A stretch of DNA of 64,000 nucleotides from DATDAH01 sp963823495 (lineage in GTDB: Bacteria > Actinomycetota > Acidimicrobiia > Acidimicrobiales > DATDAH01): NCBI GenBank assembly GCA_963823495.1, contig CAWGLV010000001.1, positions 434,001-498,000 of the forward strand, given 5' to 3'. Shown here piece after piece: positions 16,797 to 27,264 of the stretch. A program made the translations under genes and the position numbers. The notes below the pieces were generated by a model that was not told where the DNA came from, did not search any database, and saw only the letters and a program-made list of their open reading frames with translations. Position 1 is the stretch's first letter, and every line of letters starts with the position of its first letter.

Positions 16797-17735
16797 TCAC
16801 AGCCGGTCACCCGGTGACAAGCGGTCGTGGGCCTCCCTGGCCCGCTCACCGGCGGCAGAGGCGGCGTACCGGCTCAGCATGTCGCGGCTGCGCCACCCGG
16901 CCAGCGACAGCAGGTCGCCCTCGTTGCCGCCGTTAGCGAGCCACTGGTGGGCGAAGGTGTGGCGGAACCGGTGAGGGTGCACGTCGTCCACCCCGGCCTG
17001 CTCGCCGCGGCGTTTCATCATCTGGGCGATCCCCGACACGGTCATGTGCCCTTTGCGGCCGAGCCATAGCCAGGGCTGGTCGGCGTAGGGGTGGGTGGCG
17101 CGGGCGCGCAGGTAGCGGTCGAGGTCCTTGGCGGTGCTCTTGCCGATACGCAGCAGGCGGGGGCGGCGGCCCTTGCCGAGCACTAGGAGCTGTCGGTCGG
17201 CGAGGTCGACGTGGTTGTCGTCGACGGCGTCCGGGGCGTACTGCAAGCCCGCGACCTCCGACACCCGTGCGCCGGTGTCGATGAACACGCGCAGCAGGGC
17301 GGTGTCGCGGCGGGCCTCGAAGTCACGCCCGGCACAGGCGGCGAGGAGGCGGCGCAGCTCGTCGTCGGTGAAGACGGGCACGAGGTCTTCGGGGATCTTG
17401 GGGGGCCGCATGCGGGCCATCGGCGACCGGTCGATCTCGCCTTCGTCCTCTAGCCACCGGAAGAGCTGCTGGAGGCTCCGGTACCGGACCGCGGCGGTGG
17501 CGGGCGAGTGACGGTCGAGCTGGTCGGCGATGAAGTGCTCGACGTGCTCGCGGGTGATCGCCTCCACGGCGGTGGGCATGCCTCGGTCGACGAGGAACCC
17601 CTCCAGCCGGGTGGCGGCTTCGGTGTAGGACTGGATCGTGCGCGGGCTGAGGTTGGCGGCGGACAGGTGCAGCTTCCAACTGCGGATCAGGGGGGCCAGG
17701 TCCCCTATAGTGGCCATCTGCTGGTTCACGGGCAC
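16797..17735 (-). CDS. tyrosine recombinase/integrase
   Basis: The protein has about 312 residues. An N-terminal SAM-like core-binding domain (SWKLHLSAANLSPRTIQSYTEA) precedes the catalytic domain. The catalytic set is visible: Arg in DTGARVSEVAGL, Lys in LGKGRRPRLL, HPHRFRHT with the H-x-x-R pair, Trp in place of the second His in GWRSRDML, and Tyr in SRYAAS. It would cut and rejoin DNA at the tRNA-Arg site. A perfect TATAAT lies at 17747-17742 on this strand, and the GTG at 17735 falls 7 nt after it, at the expected transcription start. I therefore take a leaderless GTG start; ATG 17717 is the alternative. Confidence 0.85.
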   Translation of the reverse strand: MPVNQQMATIGDLAPLIRSWKLHLSAANLSPRTIQSYTEAATRLEGFLVDRGMPTAVEAITREHVEHFIADQLDRHSPATAAVRYRSLQQLFRWLEDEGEIDRSPMARMRPPKIPEDLVPVFTDDELRRLLAACAGRDFEARRDTALLRVFIDTGARVSEVAGLQYAPDAVDDNHVDLADRQLLVLGKGRRPRLLRIGKSTAKDLDRYLRARATHPYADQPWLWLGRKGHMTVSGIAQMMKRRGEQAGVDDVHPHRFRHTFAHQWLANGGNEGDLLSLAGWRSRDMLSRYAASAAGERAREAHDRLSPGDRL

Positions 17736-17741
17736 CAACGA

Positions 17742-17747
17742 ATTATA
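17742..17747 (-). promoter_or_regulatory. -10 box of the recombinase gene
   Basis: TATAAT is an exact consensus -10 hexamer in an otherwise GC-rich region, 7 nt from a GTG codon in frame with the recombinase. No good -35 is seen. The placement suggests leaderless transcription of the integrase gene. Confidence 0.55.
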
Positions 17748-17819
17748 CGCTGTAGAAGCGCAGTGCTCGGTGACCGTCACGGCTTGCGGGGACAAAACCG
17801 CAGGTCAGGCCAGCATTTT

Positions 17820-17894
<75 letters not shown>

Positions 17895-18220
17895 CTGAAG
17901 TCCCCGGTCACAGGCCTGTGGGCTGACCTCGGCGCGCTTCATTCCGGCACTTGGCCATCCCTCGGCAATCGGACGGGCCGACATGTCCGAGGAGGACTGC
18001 CGATGCGAGGCCACATCCGGCCGCGAGGGAAGGACGGTTGGCGGATCAGGTGTTCGTCGGCACCCACGACGAACTGCTCGAGCACGTCCACCTCCAGCCC
18101 CGTCGCCGTCAGGGGATCGCCCGGGCGCTGACGAGTCGGGCCCGCCGGCTCGCCACTCCGACACCGCATCCGGTGCGCGCGTAGGGTTCGAGTGACCAGC
18201 CGCGACCAGGAGCGAACGTC
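17895..18220. other. intergenic region after tRNA-Arg
   Basis: I see no gene with convincing coding character in these 326 nt. Short open frames exist on both strands but lack ribosome sites and family resemblance. The segment may hold chromosomal DNA just outside the element and the promoter of the next gene. Confidence 0.4.
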
Positions 18221-18778
18221 ATGCCTTCACGATCCGTGTACAAGAGCGCAGCGATCGAGGCCCTCGACGAGTTCTACAGCGGGACACCCGAGGAGCTGGA
18301 GCAGGCGTTCGACGACGCCCTGGCCTTGATGGAGGACGACGTCCCCCTGTGGGAGGTCACCCACCGCCACGTCAAGGCGGGCGAGGGCCCGGCCCTCGCC
18401 GCTGAGGACGCCGAGGGCTTCCGGGACCGGTGGCTCGCCGACGACAGCCCGCTGGGCGGCCCCAAGGTCGGCAGGGTCATCCGGGCCGCCTACCGCGAGG
18501 CGGTGGCCATGGCCCGGCGCGACGGCGGACCGGTCCCGATCGAGACGTTCTGGGCCACGGGGGTGAGCCCCGAGTTCGAGATCCACGTCTGCGAGGGGCG
18601 GGACCACGTCCTGGTGCTGTGGTACCTGCCGCTGCATCGCCGCTACGGCTCCCGACGGGCGGCGTCCCGCAGCGTCGTGGTCCGGGCGCACGACACCAGC
18701 GAGCACGAGGTGGTCGAGGAGGGGGACACGCCCATCGTGCGGCTCAGGGCCAGCGGCTCGGACGGCCAGGCCGACTGA
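18221..18778 (+). CDS. hypothetical protein
   Basis: This 185-residue soluble protein has no family I recognise. The first 65 residues are helical and acidic (ALDEFYSGTPEELEQAFDDAL). The middle has AAYREAVAMARRDGGPVPIETFW. The last third is beta-rich (FEIHVCEGRDHVLVLWYLPLHR and SRSVVVRAHD). The charged and aromatic composition and the codon use are those of a real gene. It is convergent with the cyclase-domain regulator gene with 33 nt between stops. Confidence 0.65.
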   Translation: MPSRSVYKSAAIEALDEFYSGTPEELEQAFDDALALMEDDVPLWEVTHRHVKAGEGPALAAEDAEGFRDRWLADDSPLGGPKVGRVIRAAYREAVAMARRDGGPVPIETFWATGVSPEFEIHVCEGRDHVLVLWYLPLHRRYGSRRAASRSVVVRAHDTSEHEVVEEGDTPIVRLRASGSDGQAD

Positions 18779-18811
18779 GAAGGCGCGCCGAGCCGGACGG
18801 GTCGAGCCAGC

Positions 18812-21800
18812 TCAGCCCGTCGGCCCGGCCCGGGCGGCGGCGGCGAGGGCCCGCATGCCCAGGTCGGTGGCGGCGTCGGCAACTTGCTCCAGCTGCGCCG
18901 CTCGCTCGGCGGGGGCCAGCTCGCACGAGCGGGCCCTCCAGTAGCGGGTGCGGACGGCCAGGGGAGCGGCCGACGCCCCCTCCTCGAGCACCAGCGCCGC
19001 GTCGAAGTGGGCCGCCGCCTCCGAGCCCTTTCCGATCAGCGGGCAGAGCATCCCCAGGTGCCGGTCGGCCGCGCCGACCACCCCCAGGCCCATGACGGCG
19101 GTGAGCAGGGTGCCCGCGAACGGCGTGAGCAGGTCGAAGAGGCGGGGGGCGTGTGCAGTCGCCTCGCGGCGGACGGCCACCTCGGCGAACACGCCGAGCA
19201 CAGCCGACCAGCCGTTCTGACGGCACTCGGCGTTGAAGTCGACCGCAGCGAACCGGTCGAGGACCTCGCTCGCCCCATCCTGCTCCCCCGCCTCGACGTG
19301 GGCCAGCGCCCGCAGCGCCTGGGCGAGGATGTGGTTCTCGGGTGCCTCGCCACCGAGCGGGCCGGCGAGCGGAGCCAGGTCGCCCTCCTCGCGTGCGAGC
19401 AGGATCGACTGCATCATCTGCATGCCGAGCAACGGACTGTAGGAGTCCTGGTAGCGCGCCATGCGCTCCCAGCGGTCCCTGACGTCGTCGAATCGGCCCT
19501 CCGTGAGCGCCCGGGTCGCCTCCCACTGCTCGGCGAAGGCCAGCGCGGGGAGCCAGCGCTGCTCCTGACCGAACCGGGCCATCTCCTCGACCGTGGCCGC
19601 GAGGGCATCGGAGGCTCCCCGCTCGAGATGGACGCCGGCCATCACCCGCAGCCCGTAGGCGGTGGGGATGGCCGCCCGAGCGGTGGTCGCCGTCCGCCCG
19701 AGCACCACCAGCTCCTCCCCGAGGGGGACCCGCTCGTCGACGGGGGCCGTGCCCGAGCGGGCCGCCGCCGCGCCGAACAGGGCTTCGCCGAGGGTGCTCG
19801 GATCGTCGGCCCGCCGGGCCAGAGCGAGAGCGTCGTCGGCCAGCTGCAGGGAGTCGCGTCCCTGGAGCTGGTAGGTCGCGTACGCGAACGCCTCGAAGGC
19901 CAGCAGCCGGGCACGGAGCTCAGGATGGTCCTCGCCCAGTGCAACGCGGGCCTCGTCGAAGAGGGCGGCGACCTCGCCGGGATGGTCTACCAGCGCCTGC
20001 GGTTGATCGGCGAAGGCGGCGACGGCCCGACCCAAGTCGGCGGCCAGGCCCGCCGATCGGGCCCGCTGCACGGCCTCGCGGGCGACCTCGATGCCCCGCG
20101 TGTCGTCGACGTAGACGAGTGCCTCCGCCAGTTCGGTGAGGAGCTCGACGCGTGCCCGCTCGTCCTCGTCGACGTCCTGGTCGGCCAGCCGGAGCGCCTG
20201 CTCGAGGAGCGCCGCGGCGTCCTCGGAGGCCAGCCGGGCCACCGCGTCCCGAGCCGCCTCGGTCGTGTAGCGGATGGCCCGCGCTACGCCGTCCAGGGGC
20301 GTCGCCCGGGTGAAGTGGTGGGCGAGCGCCGCCGCTCGTCCCGGGCCGCCTCGCTCCTCCATGGCCGTGCCCACGGCGAGGTGCGCCCTCGCCCGGCCGG
20401 CGGGCCCCAGCTCGCCGTACACGACCTGGCGCACGAGGTCGTGGTGGAACCGGAACCGGCCCACCCGTTCGGCGTCCTCGACGACGAGCCGGGCGGCGCT
20501 CATTCGTTCGAGGCCGTCGAGGGCCTCCACGACCGGCCGGTCGGTCGCACGGGCGACCAGGTCGACGTCGAACTGGGCCCCGCAGGTCGCGGCCAGGCTC
20601 AGGAGGCGGGCGTCCTCCTCGGAGAGGCGCTCCACCCGGCGAGCAATGACCTCGCGCACCCCCACAGGCAGGTCCTCCCTGTCGTCGCGGGGCGCGTCGG
20701 GTCGGACAGATGGCGGACGAGCTCGCCGAGGAAGAGGGGGTTGCCCCCGGTCTGCTGGTGCAGATCGGGGGCCCGACCCGCTCCCCCCTCACCCGCGATC
20801 GTCCGGATCAGCTCGGTGCTGGCGTCGGCCGTCAGCCCGTCGAGCTCGACGGACGTCGTGCGGGACTCGCTTCGCAGCTCGGTCAGCAGGCCTCTCAGCG
20901 GGTGGGCCTCGACCACCTCGACGTCGCGGTAGAGCACCAGGACGAGCAACGGGGCACCGACGGCCGCCCGCAGCACGTGGCGCAGCAACAGCACGGTGGG
21001 CTTCTCGATCCAATGGAGGTCGTCGAGGATGAGCAGGCACGGGCGGCTGGCGGCCGCGCCGGTGAGGACGCCGGTGACCGCCTCGAACAGGCGGTATCGG
21101 GCGGTGGCCGCGTCCTCTGGGACGAGGCGATCGGCGGCCCCGCCCTCCCCCGGGAGGTCGGGGAACAGCCTGGCGAGGTCGAGCTCCAAGCCGTGGAGGC
21201 GTTCGCGCAGCGTGGCCGCGGGCACCGCCCGCACGTAGTGCCGCAGGGCCTCGACGAAGGGCTGGTAGGCGACCACCGTCTCCTCGTCGCAGCCCCCGTA
21301 GAGGACGAGTCCGCCCTCGTCGTCCACCCGCGCCGCGAGCTCCTCCGCCAAGCGGGTCTTGCCCATGCCGGGCTCCCCCGACAACAGAACGACCTGCAGC
21401 GCGCCTCCGGCCGCACGGGACCACGCGTCCGTCAACCGCCCCAACTCGGCGTCGCGGCCCGCCATGGCGCCCTCCCGTCGGCCGGGCAGCGGGCTCGGGA
21501 GCGCGACCGCCGCAGGGAAGGCGTCGACCGAGCGCAGCGGAGGGAACGAGGAGGGAAGGCCCTCGACGGTGAGCTGGTGGACGCGCTCCGGACCGCCGAC
21601 GCCGCGCAGGCGGTGCTCGCCCAGGTCGACGAGCCCGACACCGGCGGGGAGGAGCCCTTCGACGGCGGTCGCCGCGGTGGCCGACAGCAGGGCCTGCCCG
21701 CCGTGGGCGGCCGACATGATGCGGCTGGCCAGGTTCAACGCCGGGCCGAACCAGTCGTCGTCGCGGGCTTCGGCCTCCCCCACGCCGATGCCCAGGCGAG

Positions 21801-22065
21801 CCCGAAGCGGTCCGGTGGCACCCCATCCCTCCGAGGCCAGCGCCCGGAGTGCGGCGACCGCGGCGACGACCGCGTCGGTCGGTGAGGCCAGGACCGCGTA
21901 CAGGCCGTCGCCCATCTCTTTGACCACGCGTCCTCCGGCGTCCGCCACCGCCGCCCGGAGCAGCGCGTCGTGACGGGCGAGCGCGTCCTGCATCGCGCCG
22001 GGGTGCTCGTCCCAGAGCGCGGTCGACCCCTCCAGGTCGGTGAAGAGGAACGTGTGATCGGCCAC
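18812..22065 (-). pseudogene. class III cyclase domain-AAA ATPase regulator, one frameshift
   Basis: About 1084 residues are expected. Residues 1-175 form a class III nucleotide cyclase domain (FTDLEGSTALW, KEMGDGLYAVLA, GPALNLASRI) with both metal Asp positions. A STAND-type ATPase follows, with P-loop SGEPGMGKTRL, the Walker B-like LLILDDLHW and GNPLFLGELVRHLSD, then a long helical TPR-like region. The frame breaks near 20685 between PTRPAT and DREDLPVGVREVIARRVERL; one extra base restores it. No DNA-binding domain is visible. Such proteins are predicted signal-responsive regulators, and the effector is unknown. Confidence 0.8.
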
Positions 22066-22329
22066 GGCGGTCCGGCTGCCTCCTTGGGGTCCTGTGTCGA
22101 TCGCTCCTTGTCAGGTTGCCACCTCGGGCCCTGCCTGCGACGGCTCACACGACGGCGGCGGCCGACGGCCGACGGGGGGAATCCCCGTCGGGCCCGGGCC
22201 CACGAGGGCCCGAAGGCCACCATCCTCGACGGGCCCCGAAGCCTGCGGGACCGCCGGCGGGTGGGCAGCAAGCGGGATACCTCCACGGGCTACCCTCCTG
22301 ACACCGAACCACCCCGGAGGGGCAACTAC

Positions 22330-22698
22330 ATGGTCATGGTCGAGTACTTCAAGCTGGTCGTCTTCGAGCGCTACGCCCTGTTCGACGGGCGGGCGGGACG
22401 GGCCCAGTACTGGTGGTTCGTCCTCGCCAACATCATCGTCAGCGTCGTGCTCCAGATCCTGACCAGCGCGCTCAGCGCCTTCTTCATCCTGTCGATCCTC
22501 TACTCGCTGGCCCTCATCATCCCTGGTCTGGCCGTCGCCATCCGGCGTCTGCACGACACCAACCGCTCCGGCTGGTGGGTGCTGATCTCCCTGGTCCCGT
22601 TGGTCGGGGTCATCATCCTCATCGTGTTCCTCGCAACCGACGGTGACCCCGGGGCGAACCAGTACGGGGAGCCCGATCCGGGGCTGGCCGCCGCCTGA
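22330..22698 (+). CDS. DUF805 membrane protein
   Basis: This 122-residue inner-membrane protein matches the DUF805 pattern: FDGRAGRAQYWWFVL near the start, three to four hydrophobic segments, AIRRLHDTNRSGWWVL in the middle, and the C-terminal DGDPGANQYGEPD. Function is unknown in the family. The ATG at 22330 has GGAGG 9 nt upstream. A GC-rich hairpin terminator follows the gene. Confidence 0.9.
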   Translation: MVMVEYFKLVVFERYALFDGRAGRAQYWWFVLANIIVSVVLQILTSALSAFFILSILYSLALIIPGLAVAIRRLHDTNRSGWWVLISLVPLVGVIILIVFLATDGDPGANQYGEPDPGLAAA

Positions 22699-22732
22699 TC
22701 ACCTGACTGGCTGATCACCCTCGATCAACCAG

Positions 22733-22755
22733 GGCGGCCCGACGTCGGGGCCGCC
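22733..22755 (+). terminator. hairpin after the DUF805 gene
   Basis: GGCGGCCC and GGGCCGCC flank a 7-nt loop (GACGTCG), 35 nt after the stop and 23 nt before the next start. There is no U-tract. Confidence 0.55.
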
Positions 22756-22777
22756 GATGAGGTAGGACTCTGGGGTC

Positions 22778-24526
22778 ATGGGTGATCCCCACGACCCGAC
22801 CGACCCCCTGCCTGGTCTGGCCCAGGCACTGGACCTCGACCCTGGACGACTCGCTCACGCCCGGGTGGTCCTCGCCGTGGAGGGGGAACATGCCGCTCCC
22901 GAGATCACCCTCCGGATCGAGCTCTTTGACGGCCCGACCCGGACCCTCCTCGTGCCCGAGCGCTTCATCGACGACCGCGGACCCAGCGTCGACGTCAGGG
23001 GACTGCTCGACTGGCTCGGCCTCGAGAACGACATGCCCACGCCCCGGATCCCCCTGGTGCACGGCGCTCCGGCCGCGGTCGAGGACGCCGCCGAGGGGAC
23101 CGAGGCGCCATCGGACCGCTGGCTCCTCGTCCGGCCCGGCGAGTACCGCGGCCCGCGGGCCGAGGCGATGACCCTCGGCACCTTCCCCGGTGAAGAACTC
23201 GCCGGCGCGACGCTCGCCGGGGCGATCACCCCGCCACCGACCCCGTCGTGGGACGACCCCGACTCCTGGCCCGACACGCTCGAGGCGTGGCTGGAGGACC
23301 TCGACGCCCGGCTGCAGTGGGACCCGAGGTTGACCGCCGCGGACTACCGCGCGCTGTACGGGGGAGTGGATTCCCAGTTCAACCTAGGGGAAGCCGGCTA
23401 CTGGGACCCGAAGACCGACTCGGTCGACCCGGCCATGGAGGAGGCCCTCCGCATCCGGGAGGTCCCGGGGGCGTTCCCAGCCCCCGAGGCGTTGCCCGAC
23501 GCCGCCGCCGACCAGCCGGCCGCGGACACCTCCGACGACGACCTGCCGCTGATCCCGATCGACAACCGGGTCGCCATCGAAGCCGAGCCCGAGCCCAGCC
23601 TGTCGGGGTGCGTCGGCTTCCTGGTCACCCGCTGGGTGCTCGTCGGCGGCCTGGGCGTGATCGTCGTCGTGGCCCTCCTGCTGCTGTTCCTCTCCCGATC
23701 CGATGACTCGTCCGACCCGGTGTCGGCGGGCGATCCCACCGTCGAGGCCGCGGACCCGGCGGAGCCGGCCGAGCCCGAGGAGAGCGCGGCCGACGTGCTC
23801 CGCCGGGCGACCGACGAACTGCTCGACGCTCGAGCGGCCGAGGTCGAGCAGTCGTTCTCGGTTGCGGTCAACGGCACGGTCGAGACCGACGTGGCCGCGA
23901 CCGGCACCATCGACTTCGACCGGGGCGACGCGCAGTCGACCGTTGAGGTCGAGGGGACCAGCATCGCCACCTATCTGGACGAGATGGTCTACGCCTTCGA
24001 CCCGGGCACCGGCTGGGTCGAGGCCGACCCCGGCGAGCTGAACGAGAACGAGGACGCGGTTCGCCTGGGCCTCGGCGCCTATGGGATCGGCGAGGCGGTG
24101 AACCCGATCGCCGTCGCCCACCTCGCGGCCGCGGCCGAGCAGGTGGAGGAGGTCGAGGACGGCGTCCTCGAGGGCGAGGCCACGCTGCCGGTGACCGGCC
24201 CCGGCGCCATGCACGTCGACAACTGGTCCCACGCGGTCATCGGGCGGGGACAGGAGGAGCTCGCCGGCCTCGGCGTCCGCCTGCGGTTCGAGCCCCGGGT
24301 GCAGTCGGGGACCCAGATCACCCTCGACCTCGCCCTCGACGACGTCATCCCGTTCCTGGGCGACGACCCGGAGGCGGGTTCGCTGCGGGGCATCGCCCTC
24401 ACCATCCGGACGCTGTTCACCCCCGTGACCCAACGGCCGGACCTCAGTGCCCGCAGTGCGGACCGTGAGGACCTGCTGGTCTTCATCCGGCCGCTCACGG
24501 TCGAGCCCGCCGAGCCGTCCGGCTGA
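22778..24526 (+). CDS. single-pass membrane protein, unknown function
   Basis: This 582-residue protein has two soluble parts around one membrane helix at about residues 282-307 (FLVTRWVLVGGLGVIVVVAL). The N-terminal part is Asp/Pro-rich and includes GLLDWLGLEND and WPDTLEAWLEDLDARLQWD. The C-terminal, presumably external, part starts with an acidic Pro/Glu linker, then a beta-rich domain (TVETDVAATGTIDFDRGDAQSTVEVEG) and ends DREDLLVFIRPLTVEP. The C-terminal half recalls lipoprotein-type beta folds but I do not recognise a family. No operon partner is evident. Confidence 0.7.
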   Translation: MGDPHDPTDPLPGLAQALDLDPGRLAHARVVLAVEGEHAAPEITLRIELFDGPTRTLLVPERFIDDRGPSVDVRGLLDWLGLENDMPTPRIPLVHGAPAAVEDAAEGTEAPSDRWLLVRPGEYRGPRAEAMTLGTFPGEELAGATLAGAITPPPTPSWDDPDSWPDTLEAWLEDLDARLQWDPRLTAADYRALYGGVDSQFNLGEAGYWDPKTDSVDPAMEEALRIREVPGAFPAPEALPDAAADQPAADTSDDDLPLIPIDNRVAIEAEPEPSLSGCVGFLVTRWVLVGGLGVIVVVALLLLFLSRSDDSSDPVSAGDPTVEAADPAEPAEPEESAADVLRRATDELLDARAAEVEQSFSVAVNGTVETDVAATGTIDFDRGDAQSTVEVEGTSIATYLDEMVYAFDPGTGWVEADPGELNENEDAVRLGLGAYGIGEAVNPIAVAHLAAAAEQVEEVEDGVLEGEATLPVTGPGAMHVDNWSHAVIGRGQEELAGLGVRLRFEPRVQSGTQITLDLALDDVIPFLGDDPEAGSLRGIALTIRTLFTPVTQRPDLSARSADREDLLVFIRPLTVEPAEPSG

Positions 24527-24600
24527 CACGCGGCGGGCCGACAGCCAACGAGTCACCTCGGGGCGGCCTCGCCCCCGAGCAGCACGCGGGCCACCGTGCG

Positions 24601-25017
24601 ATGATCGTGGCCATGGTCGACGGACCCGTCCCGATCAGCGCGCACCCGATCCACCTCGGTCTGGGCGCGACGGCCGAGGTCGAGCCGGAGTTCACCGGGG
24701 AGATGAGCTGGTACGCGGGCTACACGGACCGCCACGCCGCCGACGGCACTGAGGCCCGGCTGGTCACGATGCACACCTTCACCGAGGCCTGGGACGTCTG
24801 GGAGATGCACCCCCTCGGCAGCGAGGTCGTCCTCTGCACCGACGGCCGGATCACGCTGCACCAGGAGAAGGCGGACGGCACCACGGCCGAGGTCACCCTG
24901 AGCGCCGGCCAGTACGCGCTCAACGAGCCCGGCACCTGGCACACCGCCGATGTCGACGATGCGGCGACCGCCCTGTTCATCACCGCCGGCGCGGGCACCG
25001 AGCACCGACCCCGCTGA
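24601..25017 (+). CDS. cupin domain protein
   Basis: This 138-residue cupin has a first motif around WEMHPLGSEVVLCTDGRITL and a second around LSAGQYALNEPGTWHTADV. The pattern resembles small cupins of unknown substrate found singly in actinobacteria. Metal-binding His and Glu residues are only partly retained. An in-frame ATG at 24613 is an equally good start. It is convergent with the first exchanger gene. Confidence 0.78.
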   Translation: MIVAMVDGPVPISAHPIHLGLGATAEVEPEFTGEMSWYAGYTDRHAADGTEARLVTMHTFTEAWDVWEMHPLGSEVVLCTDGRITLHQEKADGTTAEVTLSAGQYALNEPGTWHTADVDDAATALFITAGAGTEHRPR

Positions 25018-25056
25018 GCTCCGGGCGGGGGAACCGGGGCCACCAGGACCCTCAGG

Positions 25057-26154
25057 TCAGGCGGGAGTCCCGGACCGCTCCCGGCGCCACGCGCGGATCG
25101 CCACGACGGCGAGCGTGACGGCGGTCAAGGGGAGCACGAAACCCACCATCGCCACCTGGAAGGGCTCGAAGGTGGTGTTGTCGGTCGCGTCGAGCACCAG
25201 ATAGGTGATGTAGGCCACGTAGTAGGTGACGAACAACCCGCCTTCCCAGCGCTTGAGCACGTAGCCGTTGAAGAACACGGGAAGGCAGGCCACGGCTACG
25301 GCGGTCATGACCGGCAGGTCGAAGTGCTGGGCCGACTCCAGCACCCGGACCCCGGCGGGAGCGAGGGCGGCACTCACGCCGAGCACGCCCAGCAGGTTGA
25401 ACAGGTTCGAGCCCACGACGTTGCCGACCGCGATGTCGCGCTGGCCCCGGCGCACGGCGACGACCGAGGCCGCCAGCTCGGGCATCGAGGTGCCGAAGGA
25501 GACCACCGTGAGACCGATCACCAGCTCGGAGGCCCCGAGGTCCGCGGCGATGGTGCTGGCGGAGTTCACCAGCCACCGGGCGCCCAGGACGAGGCCCACC
25601 AGCCCCCCGACGATCAGGCCGAGGCTCACGATGAGCGGCGTCTGCAACAGCGCTTCAGGGTCGATGGACTCCTCGAGCTCGGCCACGACCTCGGGGTCCT
25701 CGTGGCGGGCGCTGCGCACGGTCCAGAACACGTAGACGACGAGCAGCGCGGCGAGCAGCACGCCCTCTCCCCGACCGATCACCCCGTTCTGGGCGAACAA
25801 CAGCACGAGGAAGGACGCCCCGATGACCAGGGGCACGTCGATGCGCACGATGCGCTCGTGGACCACGAGCCCGGCGCCGACCACCGCGGACACCCCGAGG
25901 ATCAACAGGACGTTGGCGATGTTGCTGCCCACGACGTTGCCCATGGCCAGGTCGCCGTTGCCGCTGAGGGCGTCACGGGCGCTCACCGCGAGCTCCGGGG
26001 CGCTGGTGCCCATGGCCACCACGGTCAGGCCGATCACCACCGAGGACAGCCCGACCCGCACCGCGACCCCGGCCGCCCCCCGCACCAGCAGCTCGGCCCC
26101 GGCCACCAGCATGCCGATCCCCGCGACGAAGGTGATCACCGATCCGACGTTCAC
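25057..26154 (-). CDS. Ca2+/Na+ exchanger family (CaCA, YrbG-like)
   Basis: This 365-residue membrane protein has the two alpha repeats of the Ca2+:cation antiporter superfamily. The first is GLTVVAMGTSAPELAVSARD with GNVVGSNIANVLLILG. The second is GLTVVSFGTSMPELAASVVA with GNVVGSNLFNLLGVLG. The Glu in each PEL motif coordinates Ca2+ in the family. An acidic cytosolic loop (EVVAELEESIDPEAL) divides the halves. It would drive Ca2+ out with Na+ or H+. It is the downstream member of a pair with a second, diverged exchanger gene 78 nt away on the same strand. Confidence 0.92.
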   Translation of the reverse strand: MNVGSVITFVAGIGMLVAGAELLVRGAAGVAVRVGLSSVVIGLTVVAMGTSAPELAVSARDALSGNGDLAMGNVVGSNIANVLLILGVSAVVGAGLVVHERIVRIDVPLVIGASFLVLLFAQNGVIGRGEGVLLAALLVVYVFWTVRSARHEDPEVVAELEESIDPEALLQTPLIVSLGLIVGGLVGLVLGARWLVNSASTIAADLGASELVIGLTVVSFGTSMPELAASVVAVRRGQRDIAVGNVVGSNLFNLLGVLGVSAALAPAGVRVLESAQHFDLPVMTAVAVACLPVFFNGYVLKRWEGGLFVTYYVAYITYLVLDATDNTTFEPFQVAMVGFVLPLTAVTLAVVAIRAWRRERSGTPA

Positions 26155-26232
26155 GGGCGCGACCGTCCGGACGGTCGAGGGCTGGTCACCGGGCCATTCT
26201 GGCGTCGACCGGCCCCGACCCCGCGAACGCCA

Positions 26233-27183
26233 TCAGAGCAGCAGGACGTAGAAGAGGGCGTAGAGGCCGAGGGCGATGGCTCCGGTGCCGTGCTCGTGAC
26301 GCTCGACGCGGACGAGCAGCAGGGTCATCAGGAACACCGCCGCGGCGGCGGCCAGGGCGGCCGGGACGGCTTTGGCGGCGGTGACGGCGACCGGGAACAC
26401 GAGCGGGCCGATCCCGACCGACAGGGTGGCGTCGGCGAACGAGGCCCCCAGCAGGTCTCCCACCGCCAAGGCGGACTCCCCGCGACGTGCCGCGGTCAGC
26501 GCCACCACCAACTCGGGCAGGGATGTCCCGACGGACAGGGCGAAGAACGCGATGACGAACTCCGGCACCCCCAGGGAGTCGGCGATCTCCACCGCGCCGA
26601 TCACCGCGAGCGTGGCCCCCGCTCCGACCACGATCAGGGACAGCACCGTCTTGGTGACGAGCGCGGCGACGCCCTGGCCGACAGCCTCCGGGTCCACCAG
26701 GTCCTCGATGTCGTCCGCGGGCGAGCGCCCGAGAACGCGGTACATGAGCCAGGACCCCAGCAGCCAGACCCCCACCAGTAGCGCGCCGTCGAGCCGGGAG
26801 AGGAAGTCGTCGGCGACCAGACCGGCCACGAGCACCAGCGCGATCGCGGCCAGGAGGCCAGTGGCGAACGGGCGCCGGCCCGGCGTCGCCAGTGGTCCGC
26901 CCAGGAAGGGCAGCAGGCCGAGGACCAGCGTGGCCTGGGTGGCCGCGGATCCGACGGAGTCCCCGACGTTGATGTCACCGTGACCCGACGCCGACGCCAC
27001 CAGGGAGTTGGCGATCTCGGGCATGTCGGTACCGACCGCGATCAGCGTCATCCCGACCAGGAACGGAGGAAGCCGGGTGACCTCGGCGAGACCCGAGGCG
27101 TAGGCGACGGTGCGGGAGCTGGCCGCGACGCTGAGGGCGAAGCCGACCACGACCGCCAGTGACCAGAGGACCAGCACCGTCAC
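26233..27183 (-). CDS. second Ca2+/cation exchanger (CaCA), diverged
   Basis: This 316-residue membrane protein has two alpha repeats: GMTLIAVGTDMPEIANSLVA with GDSVGSAATQATLVLG, and FFALSVGTSLPELVVALTAA with GDLLGASFADATLSVG. The acidic residues of both PE motifs remain, but the usual GN.VGSN asparagines are replaced (GDSVGSA, GDLLGAS). Ion choice may therefore differ from its neighbour encoded at 25057. It is divergent from the P-type ATPase gene, with about 80 nt between starts, so three cation exporters share one locus. Confidence 0.88.
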   Translation of the reverse strand: MTVLVLWSLAVVVGFALSVAASSRTVAYASGLAEVTRLPPFLVGMTLIAVGTDMPEIANSLVASASGHGDINVGDSVGSAATQATLVLGLLPFLGGPLATPGRRPFATGLLAAIALVLVAGLVADDFLSRLDGALLVGVWLLGSWLMYRVLGRSPADDIEDLVDPEAVGQGVAALVTKTVLSLIVVGAGATLAVIGAVEIADSLGVPEFVIAFFALSVGTSLPELVVALTAARRGESALAVGDLLGASFADATLSVGIGPLVFPVAVTAAKAVPAALAAAAAVFLMTLLLVRVERHEHGTGAIALGLYALFYVLLL

Positions 27184-27264
27184 AGCATGGTCCGTGGCCC
27201 GCAGCGGTCATGGGGACGAAGGTCATTTCCGTCCGCGGGCCGGGTCGGCCAGGATGGAACGTCT

